From Chitinophagaceae bacterium LGM1 (GTDB lineage Bacteria > Bacteroidota > Bacteroidia > Chitinophagales > Chitinophagaceae): a stretch of 64,000 nt of DNA. How positions within the stretch are numbered: the first letter of the stretch is position 1; each line of letters starts with the position of its first letter. Below are positions 1 to 8,900 of this stretch, in pieces. Under the pieces are notes generated by a model. It was given only the letters and a program-made list of their open reading frames with translations. It was not told where the DNA came from and did no database searches. The position numbers and the translations under genes are program-made. The stretch is from positions 3,219,001 to 3,283,000 of the forward strand of contig CP075895.1 of assembly GCA_018604165.1 (NCBI GenBank). Direction: 5' to 3'.

Positions 1-7
1 GCATGTA

Positions 8-36
8 CGTCATTGCGGACATTGTTCCGCAATCTC
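8..36 (+). repeat. REP-like CGTCATTGCG...GCAATCTC palindrome, copy 1
   Basis: The element begins CGTCATTGCG and ends GCAATCTC, with an 8-bp inverted repeat at 12-19/26-33. A related inverted copy lies at 1005-1040. Short repeats of this general form are common between genes in many bacterial genomes. Assignment to a family is by eye. Confidence 0.5.
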
Positions 37-96
37 TAATAGCGGCAGCTTTATATTGTTACAGATACCGCCTTTCGGCGGCATGACGATATGAGT

Positions 97-138
97 GTTC
101 CAACTGTTCGGTGTTCGGAACAGAACAGTGGAACAGTT
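97..138 (+). repeat. GTTCC-AACTGTTCGG repeat, copy A
   Basis: A 42-base element runs from GTTCCAACTGTTCGGTG to GGAACAGAACAGTGGAACAGTT. Its two ends are partly complementary (AACTGTTC/GAACAGTT), so it can fold. Copy B at 271-321 is in the same orientation and copy C at 1051-1095 is inverted. Confidence 0.75.
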
Positions 139-270
139 TATTTTGAATTCCCTTTTGAAAGGGGATGTCGCTGCGAAGAGAAGCGTAGTGGCGACAGGGG
201 TATGTTATACTCGTACTGTGTTTATCCCTCGCAAGTTAACGCACCCCTAACCCCTCTCTAACAGGGAAGT

Positions 271-321
271 GTTCCAACTGTTCGGGTGTTCAGCTGTTCG
301 GAACAGAACAGTGGAACAGTT
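271..321 (+). repeat. GTTCC-AACTGTTCGG repeat, copy B
   Basis: This is the same element as at 97-138, with about nine extra bases in the middle (GGTGTTCAGCTGTTCGG). The 3' part, GGAACAGAACAGTGGAACAG, is identical in both copies. Confidence 0.75.
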
Positions 322-399
322 ATATTTTTACCTACTGTGTTGTGAAAATTTTTTAAAATGAAAAAGAGATAAATAATAAATGACAACAATGAGTCAGTA

Positions 400-837
400 C
401 TATATTTTTATTACTGTATCTGTCATTTCTCGTTTCATATTTTCACTATCTATTGTATTCATAGAACTAATAACATCTTGCTTGATCTTTTTTCTGACAC
501 TATCATTTAACATGTACGGTACATAATCCCAATTCTCACTATAAACCTTATATCCTGTAATAATTTGTAGTGTTAAAATCGGATATTTTTTAGTTTCCCT
601 CTCATAAAATAAATTATAAAATACAGAATGGTCATACGCTTTAGTATGAGCAATACTGTCATTTAAACAAGTTATAGTATCTCTCATACTTGAACGTACT
701 GTATCTGTATTTCCATAAAAATTATCTATTTTAACAAGCTGATATTCTACATAGTATTTCTTTTCTTTTTGTAATATATCATTACTGTTACAGGATAATA
801 AACTAATGTAGATAATAGTAATTAGTAGGTGTTTCAT
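400..837 (-). CDS. Small putative lipoprotein, unknown function
   Basis: This 145-residue protein has a short hydrophobic signal (about residues 1-15) ending in a lipobox-like LLSC at Cys16, so it is probably a lipid-anchored envelope protein. The rest is polar, rich in Lys, Asp and Tyr, and I recognise no domain. The gene is visibly more AT-rich than its neighbours. It sits alone between inverted copies of two intergenic repeats, so it may have been acquired or belong to an accessory cassette. The N-terminal lipoprotein signal supports a real gene, but no function can be given. Confidence 0.6.
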   Translation of the reverse strand: MKHLLITIIYISLLSCNSNDILQKEKKYYVEYQLVKIDNFYGNTDTVRSSMRDTITCLNDSIAHTKAYDHSVFYNLFYERETKKYPILTLQIITGYKVYSENWDYVPYMLNDSVRKKIKQDVISSMNTIDSENMKREMTDTVIKI

Positions 838-1004
838 GTAATATATTTAAAATAAAGGTAACAAATATAAGGCTAGGATGGATGCCTATATTCGCATCAA
901 TACGTTCAATAAAAATACACCTCATCATTAAAACATAAATAATTCTACAATTTAGAACTCCCCAAAAATCCCCATGTAGGATACTTTGTATGCATTATTC
1001 TGTC

Positions 1005-1040
1005 GTGAGATTCCTTTGCTTCGTTCCTCGCAATGACGTG
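1005..1040 (-). repeat. REP-like element, inverted copy 2
   Basis: Read on the minus strand it starts with CGTCATTGCGAGGAACGAAG and ends in GAATCTCAC. It shares its CGTCATTGCG start and ATCTC end with the element at 8-36. Confidence 0.5.
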
Positions 1041-1050
1041 AGTAGAAATA

Positions 1051-1095
1051 AACTGTTCCACTGTTCTGTTCCGAACACCGAACACCCGAACAGTT
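1051..1095 (-). repeat. GTTCC-AACTGTTCGG repeat, inverted copy C
   Basis: On the minus strand it ends in GGAACAGAACAGTGGAACAG, identical to copies A and B, and begins AACTGTTCGGGTGTTCGGTG. Copies A and B lie in the opposite orientation on the other side of the orphan lipoprotein gene. Confidence 0.75.
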
Positions 1096-1198
1096 AGAAG
1101 ATATAGCTACTTATTGTCTACGTTTATTACGAGGATATGAAAGAAGCATTGGATATGGCGAAAAAAACTGCAAATCCATTAATCCCTTAAATCCAGGT

Positions 1199-3550
1199 TT
1201 ACTTTTCATCATCATCCCTAAGGAAGTCGGCACTCTTATTCTTGCGGAGTGCTTTATCCATCCATAGCAGCAGGGCAGGCTGTAGTGTCAGGTTGGTAAC
1301 CATTGCCAAGAGCAGTGTGAGAGATGTGAGATAACCCAATGATTTCGTACCGTCAAATTGCGATAGGGCAAACACGCCAAAACCTGCAATCAGTATCAAA
1401 GATGTATAAATGATGCTCAACCCTGTATCGTGTATGGTGCGCTTCACGGTTTCAGCAATATCATCGTCGTGGTGCACCAGTTCTTGTTTGAAGTTGACAA
1501 GGAAACGAATGGTTACATCTATCGTTATACCTAATGCCACGCTGAATACCAATACGGTTGACGGCTTGATGGGTATGCGCATCCACCCCATGATGCCTGC
1601 TGTAATGAGTAGCGGTACAATATTAATCACCATCGAAATCAACAGTATGCGCCATGAACGGAATAAGGCTATCATACAACCAAATATCATGATGAATGCC
1701 AGTATCAAACTATCGCGCAGGCTATTGATGATAAATTTACTACCCTCTAAAAACACAATGCTTGTGCCTGTAAACGTAACATCGTACTTCGATGTATCAA
1801 ACAGTTCAAGTGTTTTGGGGCGTATGCTATCTAATAGTATTGGTAATCGTTTAGAGCCAACATCAGCCATACTAACGCTGATGCGTGTTTTCTGTTTGGT
1901 GCTGTCCATAAACGCGTTCAGCAGTTTGCTGAACATGCTTTTTTTATCTGCACCGCCACCACCACGCAGGTACGGTTGTATAAATGCAGCATCAAACATA
2001 TTAGGTACGGCATAGCTGCTGCTATCGCCATCGTAGTAAGCCTGTCTGGCAAATTTTACACCTTCTGTCAATGCCAGCGAATGGCCTATTTCGGGGTATT
2101 GTTTCAGGTAGGTAGTCAACTCATCCATCTTTTGCAATACCGGCAAGCCTACCGCTCCATTTTTCTTGCGTGTGTCTATAACTATTTCCAATGGCATCAC
2201 CCCTCTGAAATTCTTTTCAAAGAACATCAGGTCTTGATACACTTTTGCTTCTTTCGGCAAGTCGTCCACAATATGCCCTACAGAGTTCAGGCGCATCATG
2301 CCCATTATACTCACAGCGCATATTACTATGGTGGCAGCATATATCCACATTCTGTGGCCGAACACCCAAGTAGTAATGGTATCGAGCAGGCGTGTCATCC
2401 AGCCGCTTTCTAAATATTTGGTATGACGTAGTTTGGGTGGTGGCAAAAAACTGAACAGGGCAGGTATGAATATCAGCGAAATCAAAAATATGGCCATGAT
2501 GTTGATGCCTGCCACTAAGCCAAACTCTTTCAGTATCGTACTCTTGGTAAAGAAGAAAACACCAAAACCTATCGCAGCAGTAATGTTGGTAAACAAAGTA
2601 ACGATACCCATTCTGTCAACCATACGCAATAAGCCCTTGGCTTTGTTCTGGTGCTTATTATACTCTGCATGGTATTTGTTGAGCAGGTACACACAGTTGG
2701 GTATGCCTATTACTACTATCAGTGGTGGTATCAGTGCTATCAGCAGGGTTATTTTATACCCCAGCAACACCACTGTACCAAGCGACCATATTACACCCGC
2801 CGCTACCACCAGCATACTTGCCAGTACCGCCATAAATGAACGGAAGAATAATGCCAATATCACGGCAGTTAGTACAAACGACAGGATGAGAAACAGGTTC
2901 ATTTCGCTCTGCACTTGTGCAGCCATCATGGTGCGTATCAACGGCAGGCCGCTATAGTGCATTTCTATGCCATGCTTCTTACCGAATGCATCGCTCAATG
3001 CCAGTATCTCATTTACTACACCTGCACGGTTTTTACTGTTCAGCACTTGCTTGTCTATACGCAATGCCATCAGATACGCCCCTGTTTCGGGGTTGTAAAG
3101 AAAGCCTTTGTAGAATGGCAGATTATGAAATGCATCACTGATTGCTGCAACATTATTGATGGTACTATCGGTTACCAATTTCACCACTTTCAGTTGCCCT
3201 GTGGTGGTATCTTTTAGCAGGTTGATTGCACCGGGTACACTCAATACATTTTCTACCGCTTTTACTTTTTCAAGCTGCTTAACAAGGGTGGTATAGTCTG
3301 TAAAAAAATCTTGATTGAAAAACTTATCGGTTTGCACGCCAATCACCATCATATTACCATCCTCGCCAAATTGTTTGCGGAAAGCCTGATAGTCCTTGTA
3401 CTTGGGGTTATCTGTAGGGATGGCGTTGGTAAACTCGTAGCTCAGCTCTACCTTACTGGCATAATAGCCCATAACACAGGTAGCTGCCAGCAGCAATACC
3501 AATAGAGTAACACGGAATTTTATGATAAACGCTGCAATACGATGCCACAT
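1199..3550 (-). CDS. MMPL/RND-superfamily transporter
   Basis: This 783-residue inner-membrane protein has the duplicated RND layout. There is one membrane helix near residues 10-30, a large extracytoplasmic domain, a five-helix cluster (about 215-370), a second single helix near 400-420, a second extracytoplasmic domain, and a second helix cluster (about 615-770). It resembles MMPL-type exporters of lipids or hydrophobic compounds more than tripartite drug pumps, being shorter and with no adaptor (MFP) or TolC-like gene beside it. The substrate cannot be told from sequence. A TAnnTTTG promoter lies 25 nt upstream and the gene appears monocistronic. Confidence 0.85.
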   Translation of the reverse strand: MWHRIAAFIIKFRVTLLVLLLAATCVMGYYASKVELSYEFTNAIPTDNPKYKDYQAFRKQFGEDGNMMVIGVQTDKFFNQDFFTDYTTLVKQLEKVKAVENVLSVPGAINLLKDTTTGQLKVVKLVTDSTINNVAAISDAFHNLPFYKGFLYNPETGAYLMALRIDKQVLNSKNRAGVVNEILALSDAFGKKHGIEMHYSGLPLIRTMMAAQVQSEMNLFLILSFVLTAVILALFFRSFMAVLASMLVVAAGVIWSLGTVVLLGYKITLLIALIPPLIVVIGIPNCVYLLNKYHAEYNKHQNKAKGLLRMVDRMGIVTLFTNITAAIGFGVFFFTKSTILKEFGLVAGINIMAIFLISLIFIPALFSFLPPPKLRHTKYLESGWMTRLLDTITTWVFGHRMWIYAATIVICAVSIMGMMRLNSVGHIVDDLPKEAKVYQDLMFFEKNFRGVMPLEIVIDTRKKNGAVGLPVLQKMDELTTYLKQYPEIGHSLALTEGVKFARQAYYDGDSSSYAVPNMFDAAFIQPYLRGGGGADKKSMFSKLLNAFMDSTKQKTRISVSMADVGSKRLPILLDSIRPKTLELFDTSKYDVTFTGTSIVFLEGSKFIINSLRDSLILAFIMIFGCMIALFRSWRILLISMVINIVPLLITAGIMGWMRIPIKPSTVLVFSVALGITIDVTIRFLVNFKQELVHHDDDIAETVKRTIHDTGLSIIYTSLILIAGFGVFALSQFDGTKSLGYLTSLTLLLAMVTNLTLQPALLLWMDKALRKNKSADFLRDDDEK

Positions 3551-3575
3551 GAGCCGTCAATTATAGATTGGGCAG

Positions 3576-3583
3576 CAAAAGTA
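3576..3583 (-). promoter_or_regulatory. Candidate -7 element for the MMPL gene
   Basis: TACTTTTG on the minus strand matches the Bacteroidota -7 consensus TAnnTTTG, 25 nt before the ATG. It is followed by CTGCCC, like several other promoters in this window. Confidence 0.5.
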
Positions 3584-3613
3584 CAAAATACAAAGTGGAA
3601 TTGAATGTTATGT

Positions 3614-4399
3614 TCAGTCTAGTATGATAAACTTATCCGCATCATGCAGAAAGGGAAACTGTTCCCATGTTTGCGTTACATAGTCTTTTTGCAGAGTTAC
3701 TGTATGTACTACAGGCTTATTGCTCTCTTGCCATATCACCTCTCCCAACGGGCCAAACACGCTACTATCCCCACTGTAAACCAATCCTTTACCATCTTCG
3801 CCTACACGGTTTACACCAATAGTATAGCACATATTTTCTATAGCCCTTGCCTGTAGCAGTGTCTTCCATGCCAAGCTGCGGCGTTGTGGCCAGTTGGCTA
3901 TAAACAGCAAGGCATCATATTCGTTGCCTACATTGCGTGCCCATACAGGGAAGCGCAAATCGTAACATATCATCAGGCATACACGAAAGCCTTTTACACT
4001 GGCTATCAATCGTTTAGTGCCTGCGCTGTAGTGTTTATCTTCATCGCCATAGGCAAACAGGTGGCGTTTATCATACTGCCCCACTGTGCCATCGGGCTGT
4101 ACCCATAGCAGCCGGTTGTAGTATTTGCCTTCTTCCTCTATTATCAGGCTACCCGTCAGTATGCATCGGTTGGTGGCTGCTATGTTCTTCATCCATTGCA
4201 CGGTAGCACCATCCATTGTTTCGGCAAGTGCAGTGGTGTTCATACTAAAACCCGTGCTGAACATTTCGGGCAGCACTACTACTTCTTTTTTCTCTGTAAT
4301 GCCATTAATGTATTGCTCGTATTGTGCCAAGTTAGCGGCTTTGTCTTCCCATACTATGTCTGCCTGTATCAGCGATATGTTCAGTGTATTACTTGCCAT
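3614..4399 (-). CDS. Nitrilase-family amidohydrolase, omega-amidase (YafV-like)
   Basis: This 261-residue carbon-nitrogen hydrolase shows the expected Glu-Lys-Cys triad: Glu in VVLPEMFSTGF (about residue 45), Lys in YDKRHLF (about 111) and Cys in LMICYDLRFP (about 145). Length and motifs fit omega-amidases such as YafV. These hydrolyse 2-oxoglutaramate or 2-oxosuccinamate to the keto acid and ammonia and are often linked to methionine salvage or metabolite repair. No signal peptide is visible, so it is cytoplasmic. It stands between unrelated genes. The family is well supported and the substrate is inferred from similarity. Confidence 0.85.
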   Translation of the reverse strand: MASNTLNISLIQADIVWEDKAANLAQYEQYINGITEKKEVVVLPEMFSTGFSMNTTALAETMDGATVQWMKNIAATNRCILTGSLIIEEEGKYYNRLLWVQPDGTVGQYDKRHLFAYGDEDKHYSAGTKRLIASVKGFRVCLMICYDLRFPVWARNVGNEYDALLFIANWPQRRSLAWKTLLQARAIENMCYTIGVNRVGEDGKGLVYSGDSSVFGPLGEVIWQESNKPVVHTVTLQKDYVTQTWEQFPFLHDADKFIILD

Positions 4400-4469
4400 G
4401 ATTTTAATTAATGTAATAGTTACAATTTTTTGAATATTTTTGAATTATCCTAACGCTAAAACAAAGTTC

Positions 4470-5168
4470 ATGAGAAATTTTATAATACTAGCAACTGTTT
4501 TAATGCCCACGCTGTCTTTCGCAGGCGATAAAAACAAGTTGTCTGGAAACTGGCGAGAAGTATCGCGCAAGACTATCAAAAACGAGGTAGTATCGTACAA
4601 AGACACTATTAAGATGGAGTTTCTGCCGGGCGGTAATGAATACATCTGGCAAAAAGCGGGTGGTTTCATTTACAGAGGCACGTATAAACTGGAAGCGAAT
4701 GCGCTGGATATAGGTATGCGTTACTTCACCATCGTATCGCGCAGCAATAATAAAATGGTGCTGAAAGACGATGGCGGCATCTACGAAATGGAAACTTATA
4801 CACCTCAGGTAAATTCACCGCAAGCAAAACGTCAGGAAGTGTTTGCACCTGTTAACAGTGTACAGCAAATGGCAGGACACTGGTCAGTATTCAAAGGTAC
4901 AGGTGCGCAAAAAGTAGATGCCATAGATTATAGCAGGCAGATAAAGATGGTAGACATCTACCCATCTCAACAAGATGGTAAATGGGGGGCATTCTTCTCC
5001 AGAAAAGATGCTGATAATGCACCATCGTGGTATGTGCAGAGCTATAGCAACCAAACGCTGTACCTGAACGGTAAAGACAGCCGCCAGTTTAAAGTGCTGA
5101 AATGCGAAAACAATGAAATGATACTGGAAGAAGATGGGGTTACCTACTACTTCAGGCAGTTTAAATAA
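4470..5168 (+). CDS. Secreted protein of unknown function, two lipocalin-like halves
   Basis: From the ATG at 4470 the product has 232 residues and starts with a signal peptide ending near LSFAG. An upstream TTG would add ten residues before the signal peptide, so the ATG is preferred. The mature part has two similar halves. Each carries a G-x-W motif (SGNWREVSRK, AGHWSVFKG) followed by beta-strand-like segments and an EEDGVTYYFRQ-type ending, suggesting two small beta-barrel domains like the DUF4488/lipocalin-like proteins of Bacteroidota. The function is unknown and the duplicated architecture is my reading. Confidence 0.7.
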   Translation: MRNFIILATVLMPTLSFAGDKNKLSGNWREVSRKTIKNEVVSYKDTIKMEFLPGGNEYIWQKAGGFIYRGTYKLEANALDIGMRYFTIVSRSNNKMVLKDDGGIYEMETYTPQVNSPQAKRQEVFAPVNSVQQMAGHWSVFKGTGAQKVDAIDYSRQIKMVDIYPSQQDGKWGAFFSRKDADNAPSWYVQSYSNQTLYLNGKDSRQFKVLKCENNEMILEEDGVTYYFRQFK

Positions 5169-5237
5169 CGGATGATTTTGTAAGCTGAATAAGCCATTTT
5201 TTTGCAATATTCAGAATTATAATAATCAGGTAGCCTT

Positions 5238-7991
5238 TTATCTCGTCTTCACACTAATCTGCCCACCGGGTGCAGAGCCTGTATAGTTCAGTCTGTATTT
5301 AAACGACAGCATAAAGTATTGCTGTATAATATTGCTCTGTACTTCTGACAGTGAGTTGATATTGCTGACACGCTGTATGCCTGTGTTGGCATTCAGCAAA
5401 TCGAAGCCTGATAATGTTATGATCGCCCTGTTGGCTTTCATGAAGTAATACGATGCTTCAGATTGCAATAATGGAACAAACACATTGCCGTTAAAATTCC
5501 GCCCCCTGTATTGAGAAACATCTGCCGAAACCCTGAAATGCCAGTGTGTATTTGGACGAAAACTGATTTGGCTAAAACCTGTAAGTGTGTAGAAATGATT
5601 ATCAAACTCTTTGTTGATGGTAAAACGGGAATCGGTAATGGCTATGTTGCCACCCATGTTTACATCCCATTTTTCGTTTTTAGTATTGCTGAATGATAAT
5701 TCAAATACATGGTTGAATGTACTTACTTTATTATCTACCGTATTGATGATATTGATACTGTTACGGTATGATTCATCAAAGCTCGCATTTACACTAATGC
5801 CAAGTTTCCTGACAGGGCGGCCATACTGTATCCGTCCGTTGAGCATGTATTCATACGGTACGTTCACGGGTGCTATACGTTGCACCAAGTCTGCACCAAT
5901 GGTGCGAGCTAAGGATATTTTATCTGTGGTGTACCTGCCGCCAATATTTGCAAACAGCGAAGAAAAAGTAAACTGGTCGAACCATATCCAGTTAAGCCCG
6001 CCACTGTGTGTATATTCAGGTCGTAGCAAATTATTACCTGTACTTATTTGTAGTGGGTTTGTGTAGTCTGCTACTGGCATTAAACGCCCTGCTGACGGTG
6101 CAGATACGGCTGTGCGGTAGTATGCTTCCACCCTGTTGCCTTGCCCGAATTGGTGTTGCATATTTGCCTGTGGTAATAAGAAAGTATAATCATCCTGCCC
6201 AACGCTTGTACCATTCAATTGGCGCGCCAGTACATTGTGAGAGCCAGATAAGCCTATGCCCCATTGTGTTGCTTTAGTGCTATGCCGTAAGCCTATGCCG
6301 TGTGTAATAGATGTATAAGACCTTTCAAAACGAGGGCTTAATGAGTCTATCAACACATCTTGTTTAGCAATGATTTTTTGTTGTCTGGTCAGCGATTGAT
6401 TGTTGTTTGATGCACTTAACGATGGTTCTACATAATATCCTTTACCAAGCGATTGACTGAAACTTGCTGTGGCTGCATACTCTAGTTCTTCCGCCATATC
6501 GTTTCTTCGTTGGTTGTCTGTTTGTGTCAATGAGGCTGGTATCAGCCGTGTTATGTTGTTCCATTGGCTATTGTTTAGCTCCTTATTATATTCACCGTTG
6601 GCACTTATTCTGTACACCTGTTTTTTGTTCCTGCTATTGCGCATATAAGACAATCTGGCATTAGTGTTTATGCTTTGCCCATTGTCATAAGCCGTCCTGT
6701 CTAATGTATTAATAAGTGTGTCGCGGAGTAGGGTAGCGGTATAGCGGCTGATATTACTATGCCCGTTAATCAAAGATGCATTCGCGGCAAAGTTCAGGCG
6801 ATAAAAACTATCCTTAGTAATGCGCGATTCTACACTCACACGGTGTGCTATGTTTTCATTTTTCTCATTATCTGTTCCGTTTCTTGAAAAACTGCCTTGG
6901 TCTGTAAAGTTTTCACTACTACTTTTTTCAGTCAATGTTTTATCAGAAGCATTGCCCAGATAGCTGACAACCAAGCGTCTTCCTTTCTTTGGCTCCAGCC
7001 CGTAATTGATACCGCCTGCACCTGATTTTATTAAGCCATAAATAGGCTGCCCGAAATCTACCGGTGGCATATTCCTGTCGTTGCCCATATTTATCTCTCC
7101 GTTGTTCTGCATCAGGCTACCCAAACCACCGCTGAAGTTTAGGTAATCTTGAAACGAAAATCCGAAATGATTGATGTTATTGGCCATGGCCAAAGCAGCC
7201 AATTGACTTTTGGGTTTGAAACGGTAAAATTTCCCACTGCCATCAAAGCGATTGTTTGTGCCATAGCCAGCCTGTACATCACCAAAATAGCCTTTCTTTT
7301 TATCATCTTTTAGTTGCAGGTTGATGGTCTTTTCGCGGCTGCCATCGTCAACACCTGTAAACTCTGCCATGTCCGACTGCTTGTTAAACACCTGCACTTT
7401 ATTGATGGCATCTGCTGGTAAGTTTTTGGTAGCTACTTTCGGGTCATTACTGAAAAATGGTTTACCATCTACCAATACATTCTGTACATCTTCGCCCTGT
7501 GCTTTTATATTGCCTGCTTTATCAACCTGTACGCCAGGTAATTTTTTCAGCAATTCCTCTACATTGGCATCTGGCTTTGTTTTAAACGAGCCAGCATTGT
7601 ATTCCAGCGTATCACCATTCAGCCGTATGGGTATCTTTTCTGTTTTCACACTTACTTCTTCCAGCACATTAGCATACGGGCGCAATGTTATTTTACCAAT
7701 ACTGCCATCACCTGTCATTGGCATTTCTACCGCGCGATAATAGGTTTTGAAACCCATAAATGCAGCTTGTAGCAGATACCTGCCTTTAGGTACGTCCTTT
7801 ATCTGAAAAATGCCTTGTTTATCACATACCGCAAAGTATGCCATGGTAGAATCTTCTGGGTGCAGTAACGATACAGTTGTATATACCACAGGGTAATTGG
7901 CAGTATCTGTTACCATTCCTTTGATGCTATGTTGTGCTTTTGAGTGCAGATGCAGGCAAACGCAAGCTATCAGTAGTAGTGTGTGTTTCAT
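5238..7991 (-). CDS. TonB-dependent receptor-like outer membrane beta-barrel protein
   Basis: This 917-residue protein has a signal peptide (1-19), a carboxypeptidase-regulatory-like domain (about 22-105) and a plug-like region (about 130-220) with the VLVDGKPFFSNDP motif. A long Asn/Tyr/Arg-rich beta-barrel ends the chain. The plug is of the short form seen in the outer-membrane barrel family that accompanies GLPGLI proteins. It begins 3 nt after the GLPGLI gene, so the two are one operon. The ligand is unknown. A two-component operon diverges upstream and may control it. Confidence 0.85.
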   Translation of the reverse strand: MKHTLLLIACVCLHLHSKAQHSIKGMVTDTANYPVVYTTVSLLHPEDSTMAYFAVCDKQGIFQIKDVPKGRYLLQAAFMGFKTYYRAVEMPMTGDGSIGKITLRPYANVLEEVSVKTEKIPIRLNGDTLEYNAGSFKTKPDANVEELLKKLPGVQVDKAGNIKAQGEDVQNVLVDGKPFFSNDPKVATKNLPADAINKVQVFNKQSDMAEFTGVDDGSREKTINLQLKDDKKKGYFGDVQAGYGTNNRFDGSGKFYRFKPKSQLAALAMANNINHFGFSFQDYLNFSGGLGSLMQNNGEINMGNDRNMPPVDFGQPIYGLIKSGAGGINYGLEPKKGRRLVVSYLGNASDKTLTEKSSSENFTDQGSFSRNGTDNEKNENIAHRVSVESRITKDSFYRLNFAANASLINGHSNISRYTATLLRDTLINTLDRTAYDNGQSINTNARLSYMRNSRNKKQVYRISANGEYNKELNNSQWNNITRLIPASLTQTDNQRRNDMAEELEYAATASFSQSLGKGYYVEPSLSASNNNQSLTRQQKIIAKQDVLIDSLSPRFERSYTSITHGIGLRHSTKATQWGIGLSGSHNVLARQLNGTSVGQDDYTFLLPQANMQHQFGQGNRVEAYYRTAVSAPSAGRLMPVADYTNPLQISTGNNLLRPEYTHSGGLNWIWFDQFTFSSLFANIGGRYTTDKISLARTIGADLVQRIAPVNVPYEYMLNGRIQYGRPVRKLGISVNASFDESYRNSINIINTVDNKVSTFNHVFELSFSNTKNEKWDVNMGGNIAITDSRFTINKEFDNHFYTLTGFSQISFRPNTHWHFRVSADVSQYRGRNFNGNVFVPLLQSEASYYFMKANRAIITLSGFDLLNANTGIQRVSNINSLSEVQSNIIQQYFMLSFKYRLNYTGSAPGGQISVKTR

Positions 7992-7994
7992 GGT

Positions 7995-8780
7995 TTATCG
8001 GCTTATAACTCTTTCTATTACTATACCATCGCGCCCACCGTGTTGCGCTTGCATTTCTTTTATTTTCGCATCTACAATTTTTTCAAATTCTTTTTGAGTT
8101 ACTTTCTTACCATCTTTAGGTTTGGGTAAGTCGCCTATTTGTTCTTCTTGCACCTTTATGGCGGTTATTGTAATGTTGTCGCCCATATCTGCAGCCAATA
8201 TCATACCCGGCAAGCCATACAGCCCTTTAGGCCCAGCAGATACGCTGATAGCTGGTGTAAACCAAACTGTAATAGTTGTGCTGTCATGTTTTAATACTGC
8301 TTCCTGGCAAGGGTAGCCGAGTATCTGTTTGCTTTTGCCTGTCAGCTTCCACGGCTTTGCCTGCGCTTCAGATGTTATCAGAAATTTGCGCGACATAAAT
8401 TCCTCTTGCTGAATCAGTTGTTTGTTTTGTATATCGTAATAAGATTTGTCATTTGCACCACCTGAACTACCCATTATCATGATGGTTGCCCCACCCATAC
8501 TGTGTGTACTTTCGTTGTTAGCATTTTCTTCTTTTGTGTTTTGATATAGTGCGGCTTTGGTATTAAATCGCAACGTCTTTTTTGCACCTGTTTCTTTAGG
8601 TATCAGGGCTTCAATTTGTTTCAGTTGTTCATCAGAAACGCCATTTGCCGAAATATCTACATTGCCACCTCGCAGGTTTATTTTCGTAATCTCGTTATAG
8701 GTAATACTGCCCGAAGTCATTTGGCCGAACGTCTGTTGTGTGATTAGTAAACTGCTTAATAATAGAAACTTTATTTTCAT
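7995..8780 (-). CDS. GLPGLI family secreted protein
   Basis: This 261-residue protein has a signal peptide (about 1-19, ending QTFG). It carries the family signature GLYGLPGMILAAD near residue 188, preceded by the family's FLITSEAQAKPWKLTGKSK region. GLPGLI proteins (TIGR01200) are Bacteroidota-specific secreted proteins of unknown role, very often encoded next to an outer-membrane receptor, as here. The C-terminus is charged and coiled-coil-like. It shares an operon with the receptor at 5238-7991 and diverges from the histidine kinase at 8901. Confidence 0.88.
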   Translation of the reverse strand: MKIKFLLLSSLLITQQTFGQMTSGSITYNEITKINLRGGNVDISANGVSDEQLKQIEALIPKETGAKKTLRFNTKAALYQNTKEENANNESTHSMGGATIMIMGSSGGANDKSYYDIQNKQLIQQEEFMSRKFLITSEAQAKPWKLTGKSKQILGYPCQEAVLKHDSTTITVWFTPAISVSAGPKGLYGLPGMILAADMGDNITITAIKVQEEQIGDLPKPKDGKKVTQKEFEKIVDAKIKEMQAQHGGRDGIVIERVISR

Positions 8781-8822
8781 AACCTTGTTTTTTACAAAGC
8801 TATTTCGGTAACAAAGGCATAT

Positions 8823-8860
8823 AGGTTAATGCATGGGTAATTAAGGTTAATTTAGGTTAA
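8823..8860 (+). promoter_or_regulatory. Phased AGGTTAA direct repeats, candidate response-regulator operator
   Basis: AGGTTAA occurs exactly at 8823-8829, 8844-8850 and 8854-8860. A degenerate TGGGTAA (5 of 7) lies at 8834-8840. The starts are spaced 11, 10 and 10 bp, one helical turn each. OmpR/PhoB-type regulators bind such tandem direct repeats, and an OmpR-type gene lies in the adjacent operon. The site is in the 120-bp gap between the divergent receptor/GLPGLI and kinase/regulator operons, so it could control either or both. Confidence 0.6.
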
Positions 8861-8900
8861 AAGGAAACGCTTTCAGCGTATTGCTCATTAACTTGCAGAC

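Larger units (their letters stand above)
1..399. other. Gene-free, repeat-rich region
   Basis: No convincing coding sequence was found. The stretch holds short intergenic repeats and hairpins. One is an 8-bp stem at 12-33 (ATTGCGGA/TCCGCAAT) and another is CCGCC-tttc-GGCGG at 68-81. Imperfect GTCGC/GCGAC pairing lies around 168-200, followed by a CACCCCTAACCCC motif near 242. Two copies of a GTTCC...GGAAC element are listed separately. The composition and palindromes resemble REP-type intergenic repeats, not a gene. Confidence 0.6.
838..1198. other. AT-rich intergenic region with inverted repeats
   Basis: No gene is supported here. The left part is AT-rich and would hold the promoter of the minus-strand lipoprotein gene. 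Two repeats at 1005-1040 and 1051-1095 are inverted relative to copies on the far side of that gene. A 17-codon open stretch at 1137-1190 is too short to call. Confidence 0.5.

Noticed and set aside
97-321. Two similar repeats at 97 and 271 considered as a CRISPR array
   Set aside because: Only two direct copies, which differ internally, no regular spacer length, no cas gene, and the third copy is inverted and more than 700 bases away.
1137-1190. A 17-codon frame reading like the end of a protein (KEALDMAKKTANPLIP)
   Set aside because: The frame is closed by a stop a few codons upstream, so at most 27 residues are open. There is not enough to claim a gene remnant.
1410-2015. Long open frame of about 200 codons on the plus strand opposite the MMPL transporter
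   Set aside because: It is antisense to a well-supported gene, its translation shows no domain or signal, and its length is explained by codon bias of the opposite strand.
5186-5215. CTGAATA/TATTCAG inverted repeat as a terminator
   Set aside because: The stem is only 7 bp, AT-rich and with a 16-nt loop. Too weak to call.
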